Positions 8,964 through 17,276 of a stretch of 64,000 nucleotides of DNA are shown here, one piece after another (the stretch's first letter is position 1; the number at the start of each line of letters is the position of its first letter). The notes under the pieces are model-generated. The model had not been told where the DNA came from. It saw only the letters and a list, made by a program, of their open reading frames with translations, and ran no database searches. The DNA lies in NCBI RefSeq assembly GCF_029626035.1, contig NZ_JARUBE010000003.1:1054001-1118000 (forward strand), in the 5' to 3' direction. Made by a program: the position numbers and the translations under genes. This DNA comes from Micromonospora sp. WMMD980. GTDB taxonomy: Bacteria; Actinomycetota; Actinomycetes; Mycobacteriales; Micromonosporaceae.

Positions 8964-9798
8964 CCAGCGTCGGGGTTCCGACGTTCGGGAAAGCGCGCCG
9001 GACCGGGGGACCTCGGCCCGCCCGCCATCCGGGCGGGCCGCGTGTTCCGACCCGGACCCGGGCACCGTGACCGGTGATGAACTGCGGGCGTCGATGCGGT
9101 TGTTCCCCACGGGTGTCGTCGCGGTCACCGCCCTGGCCGGACCGCGCCCGGTGGGTCTGGTGGTCGGCTCGTTCTTCTCCGTGTCGCTGGACCCGGCCCA
9201 GGTCGGCTTCTGCGTCGGGAACGGTTCCACCAGCTGGCCGCTCGTGCGTGCCGCGCCGTGTTTCGCGGTCAACGTGCTGGCCGCCGGGCAGCAGGACGTT
9301 GCGGCGGCGCTGTCCCGCCCCGGCGCCGCCAAGTTCGCCGGAGTCGACTGGCGGGCGAGCGACGGGGTGCCGGTCATCGACGACGTGCTCGCCTGCCTGG
9401 AGTGCACCTTTGTCGCCGAGCATCCGGCCGGCGACCACCGGATCGTGGTGGCCGGCGTGCGCCGGGCACGGGTGCTGCGGCGGGCCGACCCGCTCGTGTT
9501 CCACCAGCGCCGGTTCGCCACCGTAGCCGGAGCCGGCCACGGCGCCGGTGACGGCACCGTCGGTGGAGGCGAGGTTCGCCTTTACCGCCGGTGACCAGTG
9601 CGTCAGTGTGCCGAGAGCGTGCCGCTGATCTCGTTCGGTGCTGCACTCGTCGTAGTGCCCGTCGTGCGCGTGGTGCAGGTGCCCGTCGTGCAGGAAGTCG
9701 ACGTGCCCGAGATGCCGCACGCCCACGTGCCCGCACTCGGGCCCGTGCGTGTGCTGGTGCTCGGCGGGACGGGTCGGGTGGATGGTGCCCGTGCTCAT
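8824..9798 (-). CDS. His-rich metal-binding protein (only the first ~55 residues are convincingly coding)
   Basis: ATG 9798 has an excellent ribosome site (GAGGAGG at about 9804-9810). The first ~55 residues are packed with His ([35 protein letters not shown]) and resemble short zinc-linked proteins found beside Zur-controlled genes in actinobacteria. Such proteins are normally 50-100 residues. Here the frame has no stop until 8824 and runs antisense through the flavin reductase. A one-base shift would give a stop near 9602, so the 3' end is doubtful: either a frameshift or a read-on tail. It diverges from rpmF and shares the 9799-9984 region with its Zur-like site. Metal binding is inferred from composition. 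Confidence 0.55.
   Translation of the reverse strand: MSTGTIHPTRPAEHQHTHGPECGHVGVRHLGHVDFLHDGHLHHAHDGHYDECSTERDQRHALGTLTHWSPAVKANLASTDGAVTGAVAGSGYGGEPALVEHERVGPPQHPCPAHAGHHDPVVAGRMLGDKGALQAGEHVVDDRHPVARPPVDSGELGGAGAGQRRRNVLLPGGQHVDRETRRGTHERPAGGTVPDAEADLGRVQRHGEERADHQTHRARSGQGGDRDDTRGEQPHRRPQFITGHGARVRVGTRGPPGWRAGRGPPVRRAFPNVGTPTLVTHGRRPPVPAGRRQRNDGTGRWSTRRRHRPPRQPRRPRPPWTTRR
8956..9594 (+). CDS. Flavin reductase-domain protein (HpaC/DIM6 family)
   Basis: Up to 212 residues from GTG 8956, which overlaps the exporter stop by 8 bases; GTG 9068 ([16 protein letters not shown]) would give the bare domain and may be the real start. [32 protein letters not shown] and [10 protein letters not shown] match the split-barrel FMN reductase family, which supplies reduced flavin to a partner monooxygenase. 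No partner is in the window; it may lie upstream or act in trans. It is the last gene of the cluster. Confidence 0.87.
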   Translation: MRDQRRGSDVRESAPDRGTSARPPSGRAACSDPDPGTVTGDELRASMRLFPTGVVAVTALAGPRPVGLVVGSFFSVSLDPAQVGFCVGNGSTSWPLVRAAPCFAVNVLAAGQQDVAAALSRPGAAKFAGVDWRASDGVPVIDDVLACLECTFVAEHPAGDHRIVVAGVRRARVLRRADPLVFHQRRFATVAGAGHGAGDGTVGGGEVRLYRR

Positions 9799-9927
9799 GT
9801 CGTCCTCCTCGATGTGACTCGCTTCCTGGTTCTATTTATATGCGTAGGTGCGTAGCTGTTCATGTGTTCCACCGAACAGTCCGCCGTGCCGGCAGCGTCG
9901 GCGTCAAGCCGACGATCGGAGCCGGTT

Positions 9928-9953
9928 ATGAAAACGAAAACCGATGCCGGTAC
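9928..9953. promoter_or_regulatory. Zur-like operator upstream of rpmF
   Basis: An A-rich island in GC-rich DNA: ATGAAAACG followed by GAAAACCGATGCCGGTAC. The second part aligns with the other sites of the window (GAAAACCGTTGTC at 16412, GAAAACGGTTGTC at 15871). It lies 32-57 bases before the rpmF ATG and could also serve the divergent His-rich gene. Confidence 0.65.
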
Positions 9954-9984
9954 TCTGGGGTGACACCGAGCAGAAGGAGTTTTC

Positions 9985-10164
9985 ATGGCCGTTCCGAAGC
10001 GCAAGATGTCGCGGTCGAACACCCGGCACCGGCGGGCGCAGTGGAAGGCGGCCGTGCCGCAGCTGACCTCCTGCCCCTGTCCGCGCAAGGAGATGGTGGT
10101 GCCGCACCGGGCGTGCGCGCACTGCGGCCTGTACAAGGGCCGTCAGGTGGTGGACCAGCCGTGA
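9985..10164 (+). CDS. rpmF: 50S ribosomal protein L32 (paralogue in Zur context)
   Basis: 59 residues; GGAG sits just upstream of the [24 protein letters not shown] is L32. Zinc-free L32 paralogues lack the Cys ribbon; this one keeps four Cys but with altered spacing (SCPCP, CxC instead of CxxC, then ACAHC). It may therefore bind zinc poorly or differently. It is the first gene of a Zur-box operon; its stop overlaps the GTG of the COG0523 gene. Confidence 0.93.
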   Translation: MAVPKRKMSRSNTRHRRAQWKAAVPQLTSCPCPRKEMVVPHRACAHCGLYKGRQVVDQP

Positions 10165-11393
10165 CCGGTCGGCTGCCGGTGACGGTGCTGTCGGGCTTCC
10201 TCGGCGCCGGCAAGACCACCCTGCTCAACCATGTCCTGGCCAACCGGGACGGGCTGCGGGTAGCGGTGATTGTCAACGACATGAGCGAGGTCAACATCGA
10301 CGCCGCGCTGGTCCGCGACGGCGGCGCGATGTCGCGGACCGAGGAGCGACTGGTCGAACTGACCAACGGCTGCATCTGCTGCACGCTGCGCGACGACCTG
10401 TTCGACGAGGTGGCCCGGCTGGCGCGACTGGGCCGCTTCGACTACCTGCTGATCGAGTCCAGCGGGATTTCCGAGCCGATGCCCGTGGCCGCCACGTTCG
10501 CCTTCGGGGTCGAGGACGGCCAGGTCCTGGACGACCTGGCCCGGCTGGACACCACGGTCACCGTGGTCGACGCGGCGGGGTTGCTGGCCCGGATCGAGGC
10601 GGGCGAGACACTCGAGGCGCGCGGCCTGGCCGCGTACGAGGGGGACGACCGGAGCGTCGCCGACCTGCTGGTCGACCAGATCGAGTTCGCCGACGTGCTG
10701 GTGGTCAACAAGACCGACCTGGTGTCCCCGGAGGACCTGGCGGTGGTGGAGGCACTGCTGACCCGCCTCAACCCGGCCGCCCGGCAGGTCCGGACGGTCC
10801 ACGGGCGGGTCGACGCGGCGGAGATCCTGCACACCGGCCGGTTCGACCTGGAGCGGGCGGAGACGGCGCCCGGGTGGGTGGCCGAACTCAACGGTGAGCA
10901 CGTGCCGGAGACCGAGGAGTACGGCATCTCCAGCATCGTGTTCCGCGACCATCGGCCGTTTCATCCCCGGCGCCTGTGGGAGCTGCTCGCCGGCGGCCTG
11001 GACGCCTTCGGTGTGGTGCGGTCGAAGGGGTTCCTCTGGCTGGCGAGCCGCCCGGACGTGGTGGCCCTGTGGTCGCAGGCGGGCCCGTCCGGGCGGTGCG
11101 ACCCGGCCGGCGTGCCGGTCGCGGTGTCGGGGGAGTGGCCGGAGGATCCCGCCGAGCGGGCGGAGGTGGAGTCCCGGTGGCACCCGGTCTTCGGGGACCG
11201 CCAGCAGGAACTGGTCCTCATCGGCGTCGGGCTCGACGGCGACGGGCTGCGGACGGCCCTGACCGGCTGCCTGCTCACCGACGCGGAGGTCGCCCTCGGG
11301 GAGTCCGGGTGGCGGCTCCTGCCCGATCCCTTCCCCGAGTGGGACCTCGGCGACCTGCACGAACACGATCACGCCGAGACGGTACGGCTCTGA
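10161..11393 (+). CDS. COG0523/CobW-family GTPase, putative zinc metallochaperone
   Basis: 410 residues from GTG 10161, overlapping the L32 stop. Walker A is [11 protein letters not shown], the hallmark metal motif is [12 protein letters not shown] (CxCC), and NKTD gives guanine specificity; the C-terminal CobW_C domain ends in a His-containing tail (HEHDHAE). COG0523 proteins under Zur control (YciC/ZagA, eukaryotic ZNG1) are GTP-driven zinc delivery proteins. Zur box, L32 partner and the CxCC motif point to zinc, but the metal is inferred. All catalytic motifs are present, unlike the relative at 14541-15848. Confidence 0.93.
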   Translation: MTGRLPVTVLSGFLGAGKTTLLNHVLANRDGLRVAVIVNDMSEVNIDAALVRDGGAMSRTEERLVELTNGCICCTLRDDLFDEVARLARLGRFDYLLIESSGISEPMPVAATFAFGVEDGQVLDDLARLDTTVTVVDAAGLLARIEAGETLEARGLAAYEGDDRSVADLLVDQIEFADVLVVNKTDLVSPEDLAVVEALLTRLNPAARQVRTVHGRVDAAEILHTGRFDLERAETAPGWVAELNGEHVPETEEYGISSIVFRDHRPFHPRRLWELLAGGLDAFGVVRSKGFLWLASRPDVVALWSQAGPSGRCDPAGVPVAVSGEWPEDPAERAEVESRWHPVFGDRQQELVLIGVGLDGDGLRTALTGCLLTDAEVALGESGWRLLPDPFPEWDLGDLHEHDHAETVRL

Positions 11394-11395
11394 CC

Positions 11396-12130
11396 ATGTC
11401 GAGGATGCCCGCTTGCGTCGACGTCGCCCGGTGGCGGCGGGACTGGGAGGCGGCAATGCGGCACTACCAACCGGGCCGGGACGAGATGCTCGCCACCGGC
11501 CTCGCCGCGGTCGAGGAGGCACACGGGCGGACGCCGGAGCGGGTCCTCGACATCGGTGGCGGACCGGGAACCACCGCCGAGGCGATGCTGCGGCGGTGGC
11601 CCGGCGCCCACGTCACCGTGCTGGACGTCGACCCGGTCCTGCTGGCGTTGACCGACACCGCGTTGCCGCACGTGCGTACCGTCCGGGTCGACATCGCCAC
11701 CGAGCGGTGGCGGGCGCCGGCCGGTGGCCCGTACGACGTGCTGTTGGCGATGATGACCCTGCACTACCTGCCCGGAGACCGGGTCCGTGCGTGGTACGCC
11801 GAGGCCCGGCAGCTGCTGCGACCGGGCGGGTTGTTGCTCGTCGCTGACGCGATGCGGGACGCTCCGTCCGTGGTGCCGGCGCAAGCGGCGACCGGGGGGA
11901 CCGATCCCTGGGCCGAGTGGTGGACCAGGCTGGCCGGCGAACCGGCGATGGCGTCGCTGCGGCGCGCGCGGGCGGCCGCCCTGGCCAGCTCCACCTGCGT
12001 GGAGTTCGTGGCGCCGATCGGCTGGCACCGCGACACCGCGCGGCGAGGCGGGCTCTGCGACGCTAGGGTGCTCCACCAGCGGGCGGACCACGTCCTGATG
12101 GCGTTCCGTCGCCCTGAGGAGCACCGGTGA
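11396..12130 (+). CDS. SAM-dependent methyltransferase
   Basis: 244 residues, beginning two bases after the COG0523 stop. Motif I VLDIGGGPGTTAEAML, acidic post-I VTVLDVDP and a LLRPGGLLLVAD strand mark a class I methyltransferase; the ending (WHRDTARRGGLCDARVLHQRADHVLMAF) resembles small-molecule or cofactor methylases. Its substrate is unknown. Location inside the Zur-box operon suggests it is induced on zinc starvation. Its stop overlaps the next GTG. Confidence 0.85.
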   Translation: MSRMPACVDVARWRRDWEAAMRHYQPGRDEMLATGLAAVEEAHGRTPERVLDIGGGPGTTAEAMLRRWPGAHVTVLDVDPVLLALTDTALPHVRTVRVDIATERWRAPAGGPYDVLLAMMTLHYLPGDRVRAWYAEARQLLRPGGLLLVADAMRDAPSVVPAQAATGGTDPWAEWWTRLAGEPAMASLRRARAAALASSTCVEFVAPIGWHRDTARRGGLCDARVLHQRADHVLMAFRRPEEHR

Positions 12131-12447
12131 GTGCCACCCCGCCCAGCGGTGTCACCGTCGTCTACTGCGACGGCCATCGCTGCCACGCGCTTCGCGAACG
12201 GGGACGGCACGAGGGCCCGGAGGACCCACCGGACCACATCGAGGCCCTCCGTGCAGCCGTACGGTCCAGCCGTAACGCGGTGCTCATCAGGGCGGACTGT
12301 CTCGGCGCCTGCCACCGGGCGCCCGCTGTCCTGCTCACCGGCGTGGCAATGGGTGGGCGGCCGGCGCTGATCGGGCCGATCGAGACAGCGCGCCGTTGGC
12401 AGGCGGTCGTCGACGCCATCCGAGAGGCCGACGGACCGCCCCGCTGA
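12127..12447 (+). CDS. Thioredoxin-like [2Fe-2S] ferredoxin domain protein
   Basis: 106 residues from GTG 12127 (GTGA overlap). The spacing CDGHRC ... DCLGAC with a C-terminal PIETARRW segment matches the small thioredoxin-fold [2Fe-2S] ferredoxin family (also called (2Fe-2S) ferredoxin domain or DUF1636-like), which occurs beside CobW genes in actinobacteria. Four cysteines could bind the cluster; one lies in YCDG, one in HRC and two in DCLGAC. Role in zinc starvation is unknown. A 113-base gap follows before zur. Confidence 0.75.
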   Translation: MSATPPSGVTVVYCDGHRCHALRERGRHEGPEDPPDHIEALRAAVRSSRNAVLIRADCLGACHRAPAVLLTGVAMGGRPALIGPIETARRWQAVVDAIREADGPPR

Positions 12448-12560
12448 CCTGCCGTCACGCGGATCGCGGGCACGGCGATCCGGCCGGTTACCTTCACCGT
12501 CGCGATGCTCCGGGTGGATGGCCCGGCACGGGCGGCGGTGCAGTGAGGAGTTGACAGCCG

Positions 12561-12965
12561 ATGACGACGAATCCGATTCCCGGGGCGGTCCGCAACACTC
12601 GGCAGCGGGCGGAGGTGGTCGAACTACTCGCCCGCTCGGACGAGTTCCGCAGCGCGCAACGCCTGCACGCGGAGCTGCGCGCGGGGGGAGCGGGGGTGGG
12701 CCTCACCACCGTGTACCGCACCCTGCAGGCTCTGGCGGACGCGGGTGAGGTGGACATCCTGCGCCTGCCCACCGGAGAGCAACTGTTCCGGCGGTGCAGC
12801 CGCACCCATCACCACCACCTGGTGTGCCGGCACTGCGGGCGCACCGTCGAGGTCACCGGACCGGCGGTGGAGGACTGGGCCCGCCGCACAGCCGGCGAGC
12901 ACGGGTTCACCGACGTCAACCACACTCTGGAGATCATGGGCACCTGCGCGGCCTGCGCCCGGTGA
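12561..12965 (+). CDS. zur: Zinc uptake regulator Zur (Fur family)
   Basis: 134 residues. Winged helix: RNTRQRAEVVELL, FRSAQRLHAEL, GLTTVYRTLQALADAGEVD (recognition helix). Dimer and metal part: THHHHLVCRHCG and GTCAACAR supply the structural Cys4 site, with the HHHH cluster as regulatory ligands. This pattern is close to Streptomyces and mycobacterial Zur, clearly closer than the neighbouring gene at 12977. It would repress the four Zur-like sites in this window when zinc is replete. It ends 11 bases from the convergent second Fur-family gene. Confidence 0.92.
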   Translation: MTTNPIPGAVRNTRQRAEVVELLARSDEFRSAQRLHAELRAGGAGVGLTTVYRTLQALADAGEVDILRLPTGEQLFRRCSRTHHHHLVCRHCGRTVEVTGPAVEDWARRTAGEHGFTDVNHTLEIMGTCAACAR

Positions 12966-12976
12966 TCCGGGCGGGC

Positions 12977-13414
12977 CTACGGCGACTCCGGTGACGTGGG
13001 GCAGGCCGCGCAGTGCCCGTGCAGATCGATCCGGTCAGCGTGCGGAGTGAAGCCGGTGGCCTCCCGTAGCTCACGGAGCCACGCCTCCACCAGGTGCGGC
13101 GGGCATTCGGTGACCAGGCCGCAGTCGTCGCAGAGCAGGTGTTGGTGCGGCGTGTCCGGGCAGCGCCGGTAGGCGCGTTCCCCGCCCACCTCGAAGGAGT
13201 GCAGCAGGCCGACCTCGGTGAGCCGGTGCAGCGCGCGGTACACGGTACTCAGGCCGATCCGGTGACCGGCGCCGGTCAGCGCGGTGTGCACGGCTTGGGC
13301 GGTCATCGGGTGGGTCCGACCGGTCAGCGCGGCGAGGATGGCCTGCCGCTGCCGGGTGGTGCGTACGCCGATCGCCCGCAGGGGCGTGACGGCGGGCGGC
13401 GTGGTCTCGGACAT
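12977..13414 (-). CDS. Fur-family regulator (second Zur-like paralogue)
   Basis: 145 residues. RTTRQRQAILAAL and GLSTVYRALHRLTEVGLL form the DNA-binding part; PHQHLLCDDCG and HGHCAAC give the metal sites. Fewer clustered His than the neighbour at 12561. It begins a minus-strand run with the methyltransferase at 13421 close upstream, so it may be co-transcribed with rpmE2 and the Mrf-like gene. It could be a second zinc sensor or an iron/peroxide sensor; residues alone do not decide. Confidence 0.9.
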   Translation of the reverse strand: MSETTPPAVTPLRAIGVRTTRQRQAILAALTGRTHPMTAQAVHTALTGAGHRIGLSTVYRALHRLTEVGLLHSFEVGGERAYRRCPDTPHQHLLCDDCGLVTECPPHLVEAWLRELREATGFTPHADRIDLHGHCAACPTSPESP

Positions 13415-13420
13415 GGCCGG

Positions 13421-14287
13421 TCACCCGCGCCGGCCGACGTGGATGCTACGCGCCTCGAGGAGGAACAGGTCCCGACGTCCGCCCAGCCAGCGGGGATCAC
13501 CCGGGTCGAGTAGCCGCGCCCAGGTGTCCAGGTCGGAGGCTGTGAGCAGACCGGTGTCACGGAGCCGGCCGACACGGTTGGCGAGGCGGTTCACGACGGC
13601 GCGCCGCTCGGGCGACGGAAGGGGCGGGGGCAGCTCGGCGAGGGTGGTGGCGGTCGTGACCGGATCCAGGCCGGCACGGCGCAGCGCCTCGTCCCAGCCG
13701 TACGGCATGGGCCGGCCGCCGGGGAGCGCGGCGCGCATCCGGGCGAACCAGCGGTCCTCGGCGGTGTGCAGGCGCAGCTCCAGCCCGGGGTCACCGACTC
13801 CGAGGTCCCAGGGTAGGTGGCGGGTGGGAAGACCACCCTCGGCGAGTGCCAGCCGCCCGCCCCGAGCCAGCAGAGCCGCCAGGGCATCGATGCCGCGTTG
13901 CTGGTCACCGAGGTGGTGCACCACGCCCGAGGCCCACACGAGATCGGCGTGTCCACCGACCGTCTCCGCGAGGCTGTCGACGTCATCGATGTCGACGAGT
14001 GCGACGTCGACACGGATGCGCGGGTCCGCCCACTCGTCGTGGATCCGCGCGCGGGCAACGTCCGCGATCGCCGGTTCGGCGTCGACGGCGAGGACCCGGC
14101 CACAGGTCATGTGTCGGGCCAGGGCGAGGGCCATGCCGGCGCCACCGCAGCCGACGTCGACCGCGAGCCGGTCGCCGGGGGCGACCAGCTCGCGGGCGAC
14201 AGCCTGGTACCAGGCCCGATCGGCCGTGGCGGCGTCGACGAGGCGGGTCGTGTGCGCCGCCCAGTCGATACGCGCCTCGGTCGTCAT
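13421..14287 (-). CDS. SAM-dependent methyltransferase
   Basis: 288 residues; ATG 14287 overlaps the L31 stop (ATGA), which argues against the longer upstream start. Motif I is [17 protein letters not shown], followed by RVLAVDAEP and a GVVHHLGD segment. A class I methyltransferase of unknown substrate, in the Zur-box operon that also encodes L31 and the degenerate COG0523 protein. It is unrelated in detail to the NRPS methyltransferases. Confidence 0.85.
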   Translation of the reverse strand: MTTEARIDWAAHTTRLVDAATADRAWYQAVARELVAPGDRLAVDVGCGGAGMALALARHMTCGRVLAVDAEPAIADVARARIHDEWADPRIRVDVALVDIDDVDSLAETVGGHADLVWASGVVHHLGDQQRGIDALAALLARGGRLALAEGGLPTRHLPWDLGVGDPGLELRLHTAEDRWFARMRAALPGGRPMPYGWDEALRRAGLDPVTTATTLAELPPPLPSPERRAVVNRLANRVGRLRDTGLLTASDLDTWARLLDPGDPRWLGGRRDLFLLEARSIHVGRRG

Positions 14288-14544
14288 GACTGCTGAGGGC
14301 CCCGGCGGGCGTACTTCTGGCGGAACTTCTCGACGCGGCCGGCGGTGTCGAGCAGGCGTTGCTTCCCGGTCCAGAAGGGGTGGCTGGCGGACGAGATCTG
14401 AACGTCGATCACCGGATAGGTGTTGCCGTCGCTCCACTCGATCGTCTGGTCGCTGGTGGCGGTGGAGCGGGTGAGGAAGGCAAAGTCGGCGCCCTTGTCG
14501 CGGAAGACGACGGGGCGGTACTCGGGGTGGATGCCGGGTTTCAT
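14284..14544 (-). CDS. rpmE2: 50S ribosomal protein L31, type B (zinc-free)
   Basis: 86 residues. [16 protein letters not shown] and [24 protein letters not shown] are type B L31. There are no cysteines, so this is the zinc-independent form that replaces the Cys-containing L31 and releases zinc. Start and stop both overlap neighbours (ATGA), inside the minus-strand Zur-box operon. Confidence 0.97.
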   Translation of the reverse strand: MKPGIHPEYRPVVFRDKGADFAFLTRSTATSDQTIEWSDGNTYPVIDVQISSASHPFWTGKQRLLDTAGRVEKFRQKYARRGPQQS

Positions 14545-15848
14545 GCGGGCTGCGCTCCTTCGGTGTCGGTGTCGGTGTCGGTGTCGGTCAGCTCCTCCGC
14601 CCCGAGGGGGAAGCAGCCGGCGAACGGGTCGGGGTAGGTGCGCCAGGTCTGTTCTCCGTCGGCGAGTTCGGCGTCGGTGAGCAGACATCCGGCGAGAGTG
14701 CGGTGCAGGTCGACGGGGTCGATGTCGAGGCCGATGAAGACCAGGTGCTGGTGCCGGTCGCCGTAGTAGGGATCCCAGTCGAGGGCGGCGGCCAGGCGAC
14801 GCTGGTCCTCGACGTGCTCCCAGTGCTGCTCCGGCAGGCTCACCAGCCAGTACCCGAGAGAACCCATGGCCAGGCCGCCGCCGGCGAACTCCCAGGCCAC
14901 CACGGTGTCGGGTTGGCTGGCCAGCCAGAAGTACCCGCGCGAGCGGATCATCTCGGCGTTGACCTCTTCGAGGACGTCGTGCAGGCGCTGCGGGTGGAAC
15001 GGCCGGCGGGCACGGAAGACGGCGGAGACGACTCCGCAGTCGGACTCCGGCTCGTGCGCGCCGAGGGTGTAGCCCTGCAGGCCGCGGTTCAGGATCCCCG
15101 GGGTCTCCGGCCGGTGCCGGTGGGTGTGGCGAAGTTGCCGGGTCAGCGTACCGGCGTCGACGAGGTCACCGTTGACGCGGACCTGCGCCGCCCACGGCGC
15201 CATCCGTTCCAGCAGCACCGACAGGCGACTGGTGTCGTACGCGCCCTCGCGGGACTCGCCCCACAGGACGAGGGTGTCGGCGAACTCGATCTGCCGCACC
15301 ACGACGTCGGCCAGCGCCCGGTCGTCGTTGTTCGCCGCCGCGATGCCGAGGGTCTTCAGGTCGTCGGTGCTGGCCAGGCCGTCGAGCAGGTGCTCGGCGT
15401 CGACCACGGTGACGTAGGAGTCGACCCGGATCAGATCGGTGATCGGGGCACCGTCGACGAGACAGTGCGCGCAGACGGCGGCGACCGCCTCGGGCTCGAC
15501 CACCTCGGGAAGCATCAGCAGCAGGTCACGGTGCGGGTGAGCGCGGGCCAGCCGGGCGAGGGTGGGCAGCACGTCCTCCCGCAGCGTGCAGGAGACGCAT
15601 CCGTGCGCCAGGGTGATCCGCTCGTCCTCGAGCACGCCGGCGGCGTCGCGCACGATCCGGTGCACGGTGCCGGCGGCCAGGTCGGCGAGGTCGTGCCGGA
15701 CCAGCAGCAGCGCCGGGTCCGCCGCCAGCAGCGTGCGGGCGACGGCGTACGTCGCGGACGGCCAGAAGCCGCTGAGCACGGTCAACGACGGCCCGGTATC
15801 GGCCGTCGTAGCGCCGGGATCGGCGGGTGCGAGCGGTGACGTCGACAT
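14541..15848 (-). CDS. COG0523-like protein without P-loop (Mrf-like ribosome hibernation factor candidate)
   Basis: 435 residues; ATG 15848 has AGAGG six bases upstream and is preferred over GTG 15851. It is collinear with COG0523 GTPases: [20 protein letters not shown] stands where [11 protein letters not shown] should be, so Walker A is destroyed, and [13 protein letters not shown] replaces CICC. NKxD is also absent (VLWGESRE). The C-terminal domain is preserved. Mycobacterial Mrf, a Zur-controlled protein that recruits a hibernation factor to zinc-depleted ribosomes, comes from an operon with alternative ribosomal proteins; operon content suggests an equivalent. Ends in a TDTDTDTD tail encoded by a GGTGTC repeat. 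Confidence 0.88.
   Translation of the reverse strand: MSTSPLAPADPGATTADTGPSLTVLSGFWPSATYAVARTLLAADPALLLVRHDLADLAAGTVHRIVRDAAGVLEDERITLAHGCVSCTLREDVLPTLARLARAHPHRDLLLMLPEVVEPEAVAAVCAHCLVDGAPITDLIRVDSYVTVVDAEHLLDGLASTDDLKTLGIAAANNDDRALADVVVRQIEFADTLVLWGESREGAYDTSRLSVLLERMAPWAAQVRVNGDLVDAGTLTRQLRHTHRHRPETPGILNRGLQGYTLGAHEPESDCGVVSAVFRARRPFHPQRLHDVLEEVNAEMIRSRGYFWLASQPDTVVAWEFAGGGLAMGSLGYWLVSLPEQHWEHVEDQRRLAAALDWDPYYGDRHQHLVFIGLDIDPVDLHRTLAGCLLTDAELADGEQTWRTYPDPFAGCFPLGAEELTDTDTDTDTEGAQPA
14562..14588. repeat. GGTGTC hexanucleotide repeat inside the Mrf-like gene
   Basis: Four tandem copies of GGTGTC plus a partial copy, encoding the alternating Thr-Asp tail near the C-terminus of the protein at 14541-15848. 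The unit is a multiple of three, so changes in copy number would alter length without breaking the frame. Confidence 0.9.
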
Positions 15849-15868
15849 CACAATCCTCTCGACACGAG

Positions 15869-15886
15869 TTGAAAACGGTTGTCATT
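15869..15886. promoter_or_regulatory. Zur-like operator in the divergent promoter
   Basis: TTGAAAACGGTTGTCATT, the best palindrome of the set (TGAAAA ... with TGTCA on the other arm). It sits 21 bases before the Mrf-like ATG on one side and about 9 bases before GTG 15895 on the other, so it can control both. Confidence 0.75.
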
Positions 15887-15894
15887 ATAGGCAC

Positions 15895-16383
15895 GTGATA
15901 GACGAGCGGCGGGTGGGGGTGTCGATGGAGGACGACGGTGGCGTGGTGGTCACCATCCGGCTGGAGGGCTCGGCGGGACCTCCCGATGCCGACGCGACCC
16001 GCCTGCTGCGGCTGGTGAGTCGCATCGCCGCCCGCCAGGCCGATGGCGGGACGGAGCCCGCGCCCGCGCGGGACGTGCACCTCCTGCGAGTCGTCCCGCA
16101 CGCGCGCACGGTCTACTGCGATGGCCGCGAGATTCTCCTCACCCGGCGCGAGTTCGACCTGCTCCGGCACCTCGCCGATCATCCCCGACGGGTGTTCACC
16201 CGGGATCAGCTGCTCGATCGGGTGTGGGGGCACCCCTTCACCGGCACCCGGAGCGTCGACGTCCACGTGCGCCGCCTGCGGGTGAAGCTCGGCGCCGACC
16301 TGCCAGTGATCGCCACGGTGCGCGGCGTCGGCTACCGGCTCGGTTCCGCCATGTCGGTCGAGGTGGTGAACGACCCCGGCTGA
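15895..16383 (+). CDS. Winged-helix (OmpR/PhoB-type effector domain) protein without receiver
   Basis: Up to 162 residues from GTG 15895; ATG 15925 (MEDDGG), preceded by a G-rich stretch, is a plausible alternative. The C-terminal half is a Trans_reg_C winged helix: LTRREFDLLRHLADHP, VFTRDQLLDRVWG, RSVDVHVRRLRVKLG, IATVRGVGYRLG. The first ~60 residues are not a phospho-receiver. It is therefore an orphan DNA-binding protein whose promoter overlaps the Zur-like site, and it immediately precedes the rpmB operon. Confidence 0.88.
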   Translation: MIDERRVGVSMEDDGGVVVTIRLEGSAGPPDADATRLLRLVSRIAARQADGGTEPAPARDVHLLRVVPHARTVYCDGREILLTRREFDLLRHLADHPRRVFTRDQLLDRVWGHPFTGTRSVDVHVRRLRVKLGADLPVIATVRGVGYRLGSAMSVEVVNDPG

Positions 16384-16404
16384 ACGGTGCCCGATTGGCT
16401 GATG

Positions 16405-16431
16405 TAAAAACGAAAACCGTTGTCGTTACCG
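16405..16431. promoter_or_regulatory. Zur-like operator upstream of rpmB
   Basis: GTAAAAACG followed by GAAAACCGTTGTCGTTACCG, an A-rich island in GC-rich DNA. It is almost identical to the site before rpmF (both read AAAACGAAAACCG). It lies about 28 bases before the rpmB GTG. Confidence 0.75.
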
Positions 16432-16458
16432 TTTGATCGAACCAGGAGGAGTTGAGTC

Positions 16459-16695
16459 GTGTCCCGACGCTGTGACGTCACCGGGGCGGAGCCGAGCTTC
16501 GGCAACGCCGTTTCCCATTCGCACCGGCGCACCCGTCGCCGGTGGAACCCGAACCTGCAGAGCCACCGCTACTGGTTGCCGTCGGAGGGTCGCTGGGTGC
16601 GGTTGACCCTGACCGCCAAGGCGCTGAAGACGGTGGACCGCAAGGGCATCGAGAAGGTCGTCGCCGAGATGCGCGCCCGGGGAGTGAAGCTCTGA
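16459..16695 (+). CDS. rpmB: 50S ribosomal protein L28 (zinc-free type)
   Basis: 78 residues from GTG 16459, with AGGAGGAG just upstream. [20 protein letters not shown] and [18 protein letters not shown] are L28. Only one Cys remains, so no zinc ribbon can form. First of three zinc-free ribosomal genes joined by one-base TGATG overlaps, behind a Zur-like site. Confidence 0.96.
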   Translation: MSRRCDVTGAEPSFGNAVSHSHRRTRRRWNPNLQSHRYWLPSEGRWVRLTLTAKALKTVDRKGIEKVVAEMRARGVKL

Positions 16696-16862
16696 TGGCC
16701 AAGCAGACCGACGTCCGTCCGATCGTGCGGCTGCGCAGCACCGCCGGCACCGGCTACACGTACGTCACCCGCAAGAACCGCCGCAACGACCCGGACCGCC
16801 TGGTGCTGCGCAAGTACGACCCGGTCGTGCGCCGGCACGTCGAGTTCCGCGAGGCCCGCTGA
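16695..16862 (+). CDS. rpmG: 50S ribosomal protein L33 (zinc-free type)
   Basis: 55 residues. [20 protein letters not shown] and [17 protein letters not shown] are L33 of the Cys-free class. Its ATG shares one base with the L28 stop and its stop shares one base with the S14 start. Confidence 0.96.
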   Translation: MAKQTDVRPIVRLRSTAGTGYTYVTRKNRRNDPDRLVLRKYDPVVRRHVEFREAR

Positions 16863-17167
16863 TGGCGAAGAAGAGCCTGAGCAACCGGCAGGCCCGCCGG
16901 GAGGACCTGGTCGCCCGGCATGCCGACCGCCGGGCGGAGCTGAAGCGGCTGATCGCCCACCCGGACACCGGTCCGGTCGTACGCGCTGACGCGGTCCGCT
17001 GGCTCAGCCGGCTCCCGCGCGACTCCAGCCCGGTCCGGCTGCGTTCGCGGGATCAGATCGACGGCCGTCCGCGAGGTGTGCTGACCCGCTTCGGGCTCTC
17101 TCGGGTCCGGTTCCGGGAGTTGGCCCTGCGCGGTGAGCTGCCGGGTGTCCGCAAGGCGTCCTGGTGA
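16862..17167 (+). CDS. rpsN: 30S ribosomal protein S14 (zinc-free, long type)
   Basis: 101 residues, the long S14 form; the short zinc form has ~61 residues and two CxxC pairs, absent here. [20 protein letters not shown] and [17 protein letters not shown] are diagnostic. Last of the L28-L33-S14 trio. The zinc-free S18 often found in such operons is not present in this window. Confidence 0.96.
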   Translation: MAKKSLSNRQARREDLVARHADRRAELKRLIAHPDTGPVVRADAVRWLSRLPRDSSPVRLRSRDQIDGRPRGVLTRFGLSRVRFRELALRGELPGVRKASW

Positions 17168-17181
17168 CGGTTGCCATCACC
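17163..17181. promoter_or_regulatory. 19-bp imperfect palindrome after rpsN
   Basis: GGTGACGGTTGCCATCACC reads as GGTGA-N-GG ... CC-N-TCACC. Its centre resembles the Zur-like sites (ACGGTTGTCAT) but lacks the A-tract. It overlaps the rpsN stop and lies about 95 bases before the surface protein gene. It may be a degenerate operator or a short terminator stem. Confidence 0.35.
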
Positions 17182-17276
17182 GGTCGGGTGTGGGCCACCG
17201 CCGCGCGCCGACCGCCGCCCGCACCGGGCGTCGTGTACCACCGCGCGCAGACCCGCGCGGCGTGGAAAGGGGAGGT

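Noticed and set aside
10143..11522. Minus-strand frame opposite the COG0523 gene
   Set aside because: Antisense shadow; the plus-strand P-loop, CxCC and NKTD motifs settle the coding strand.
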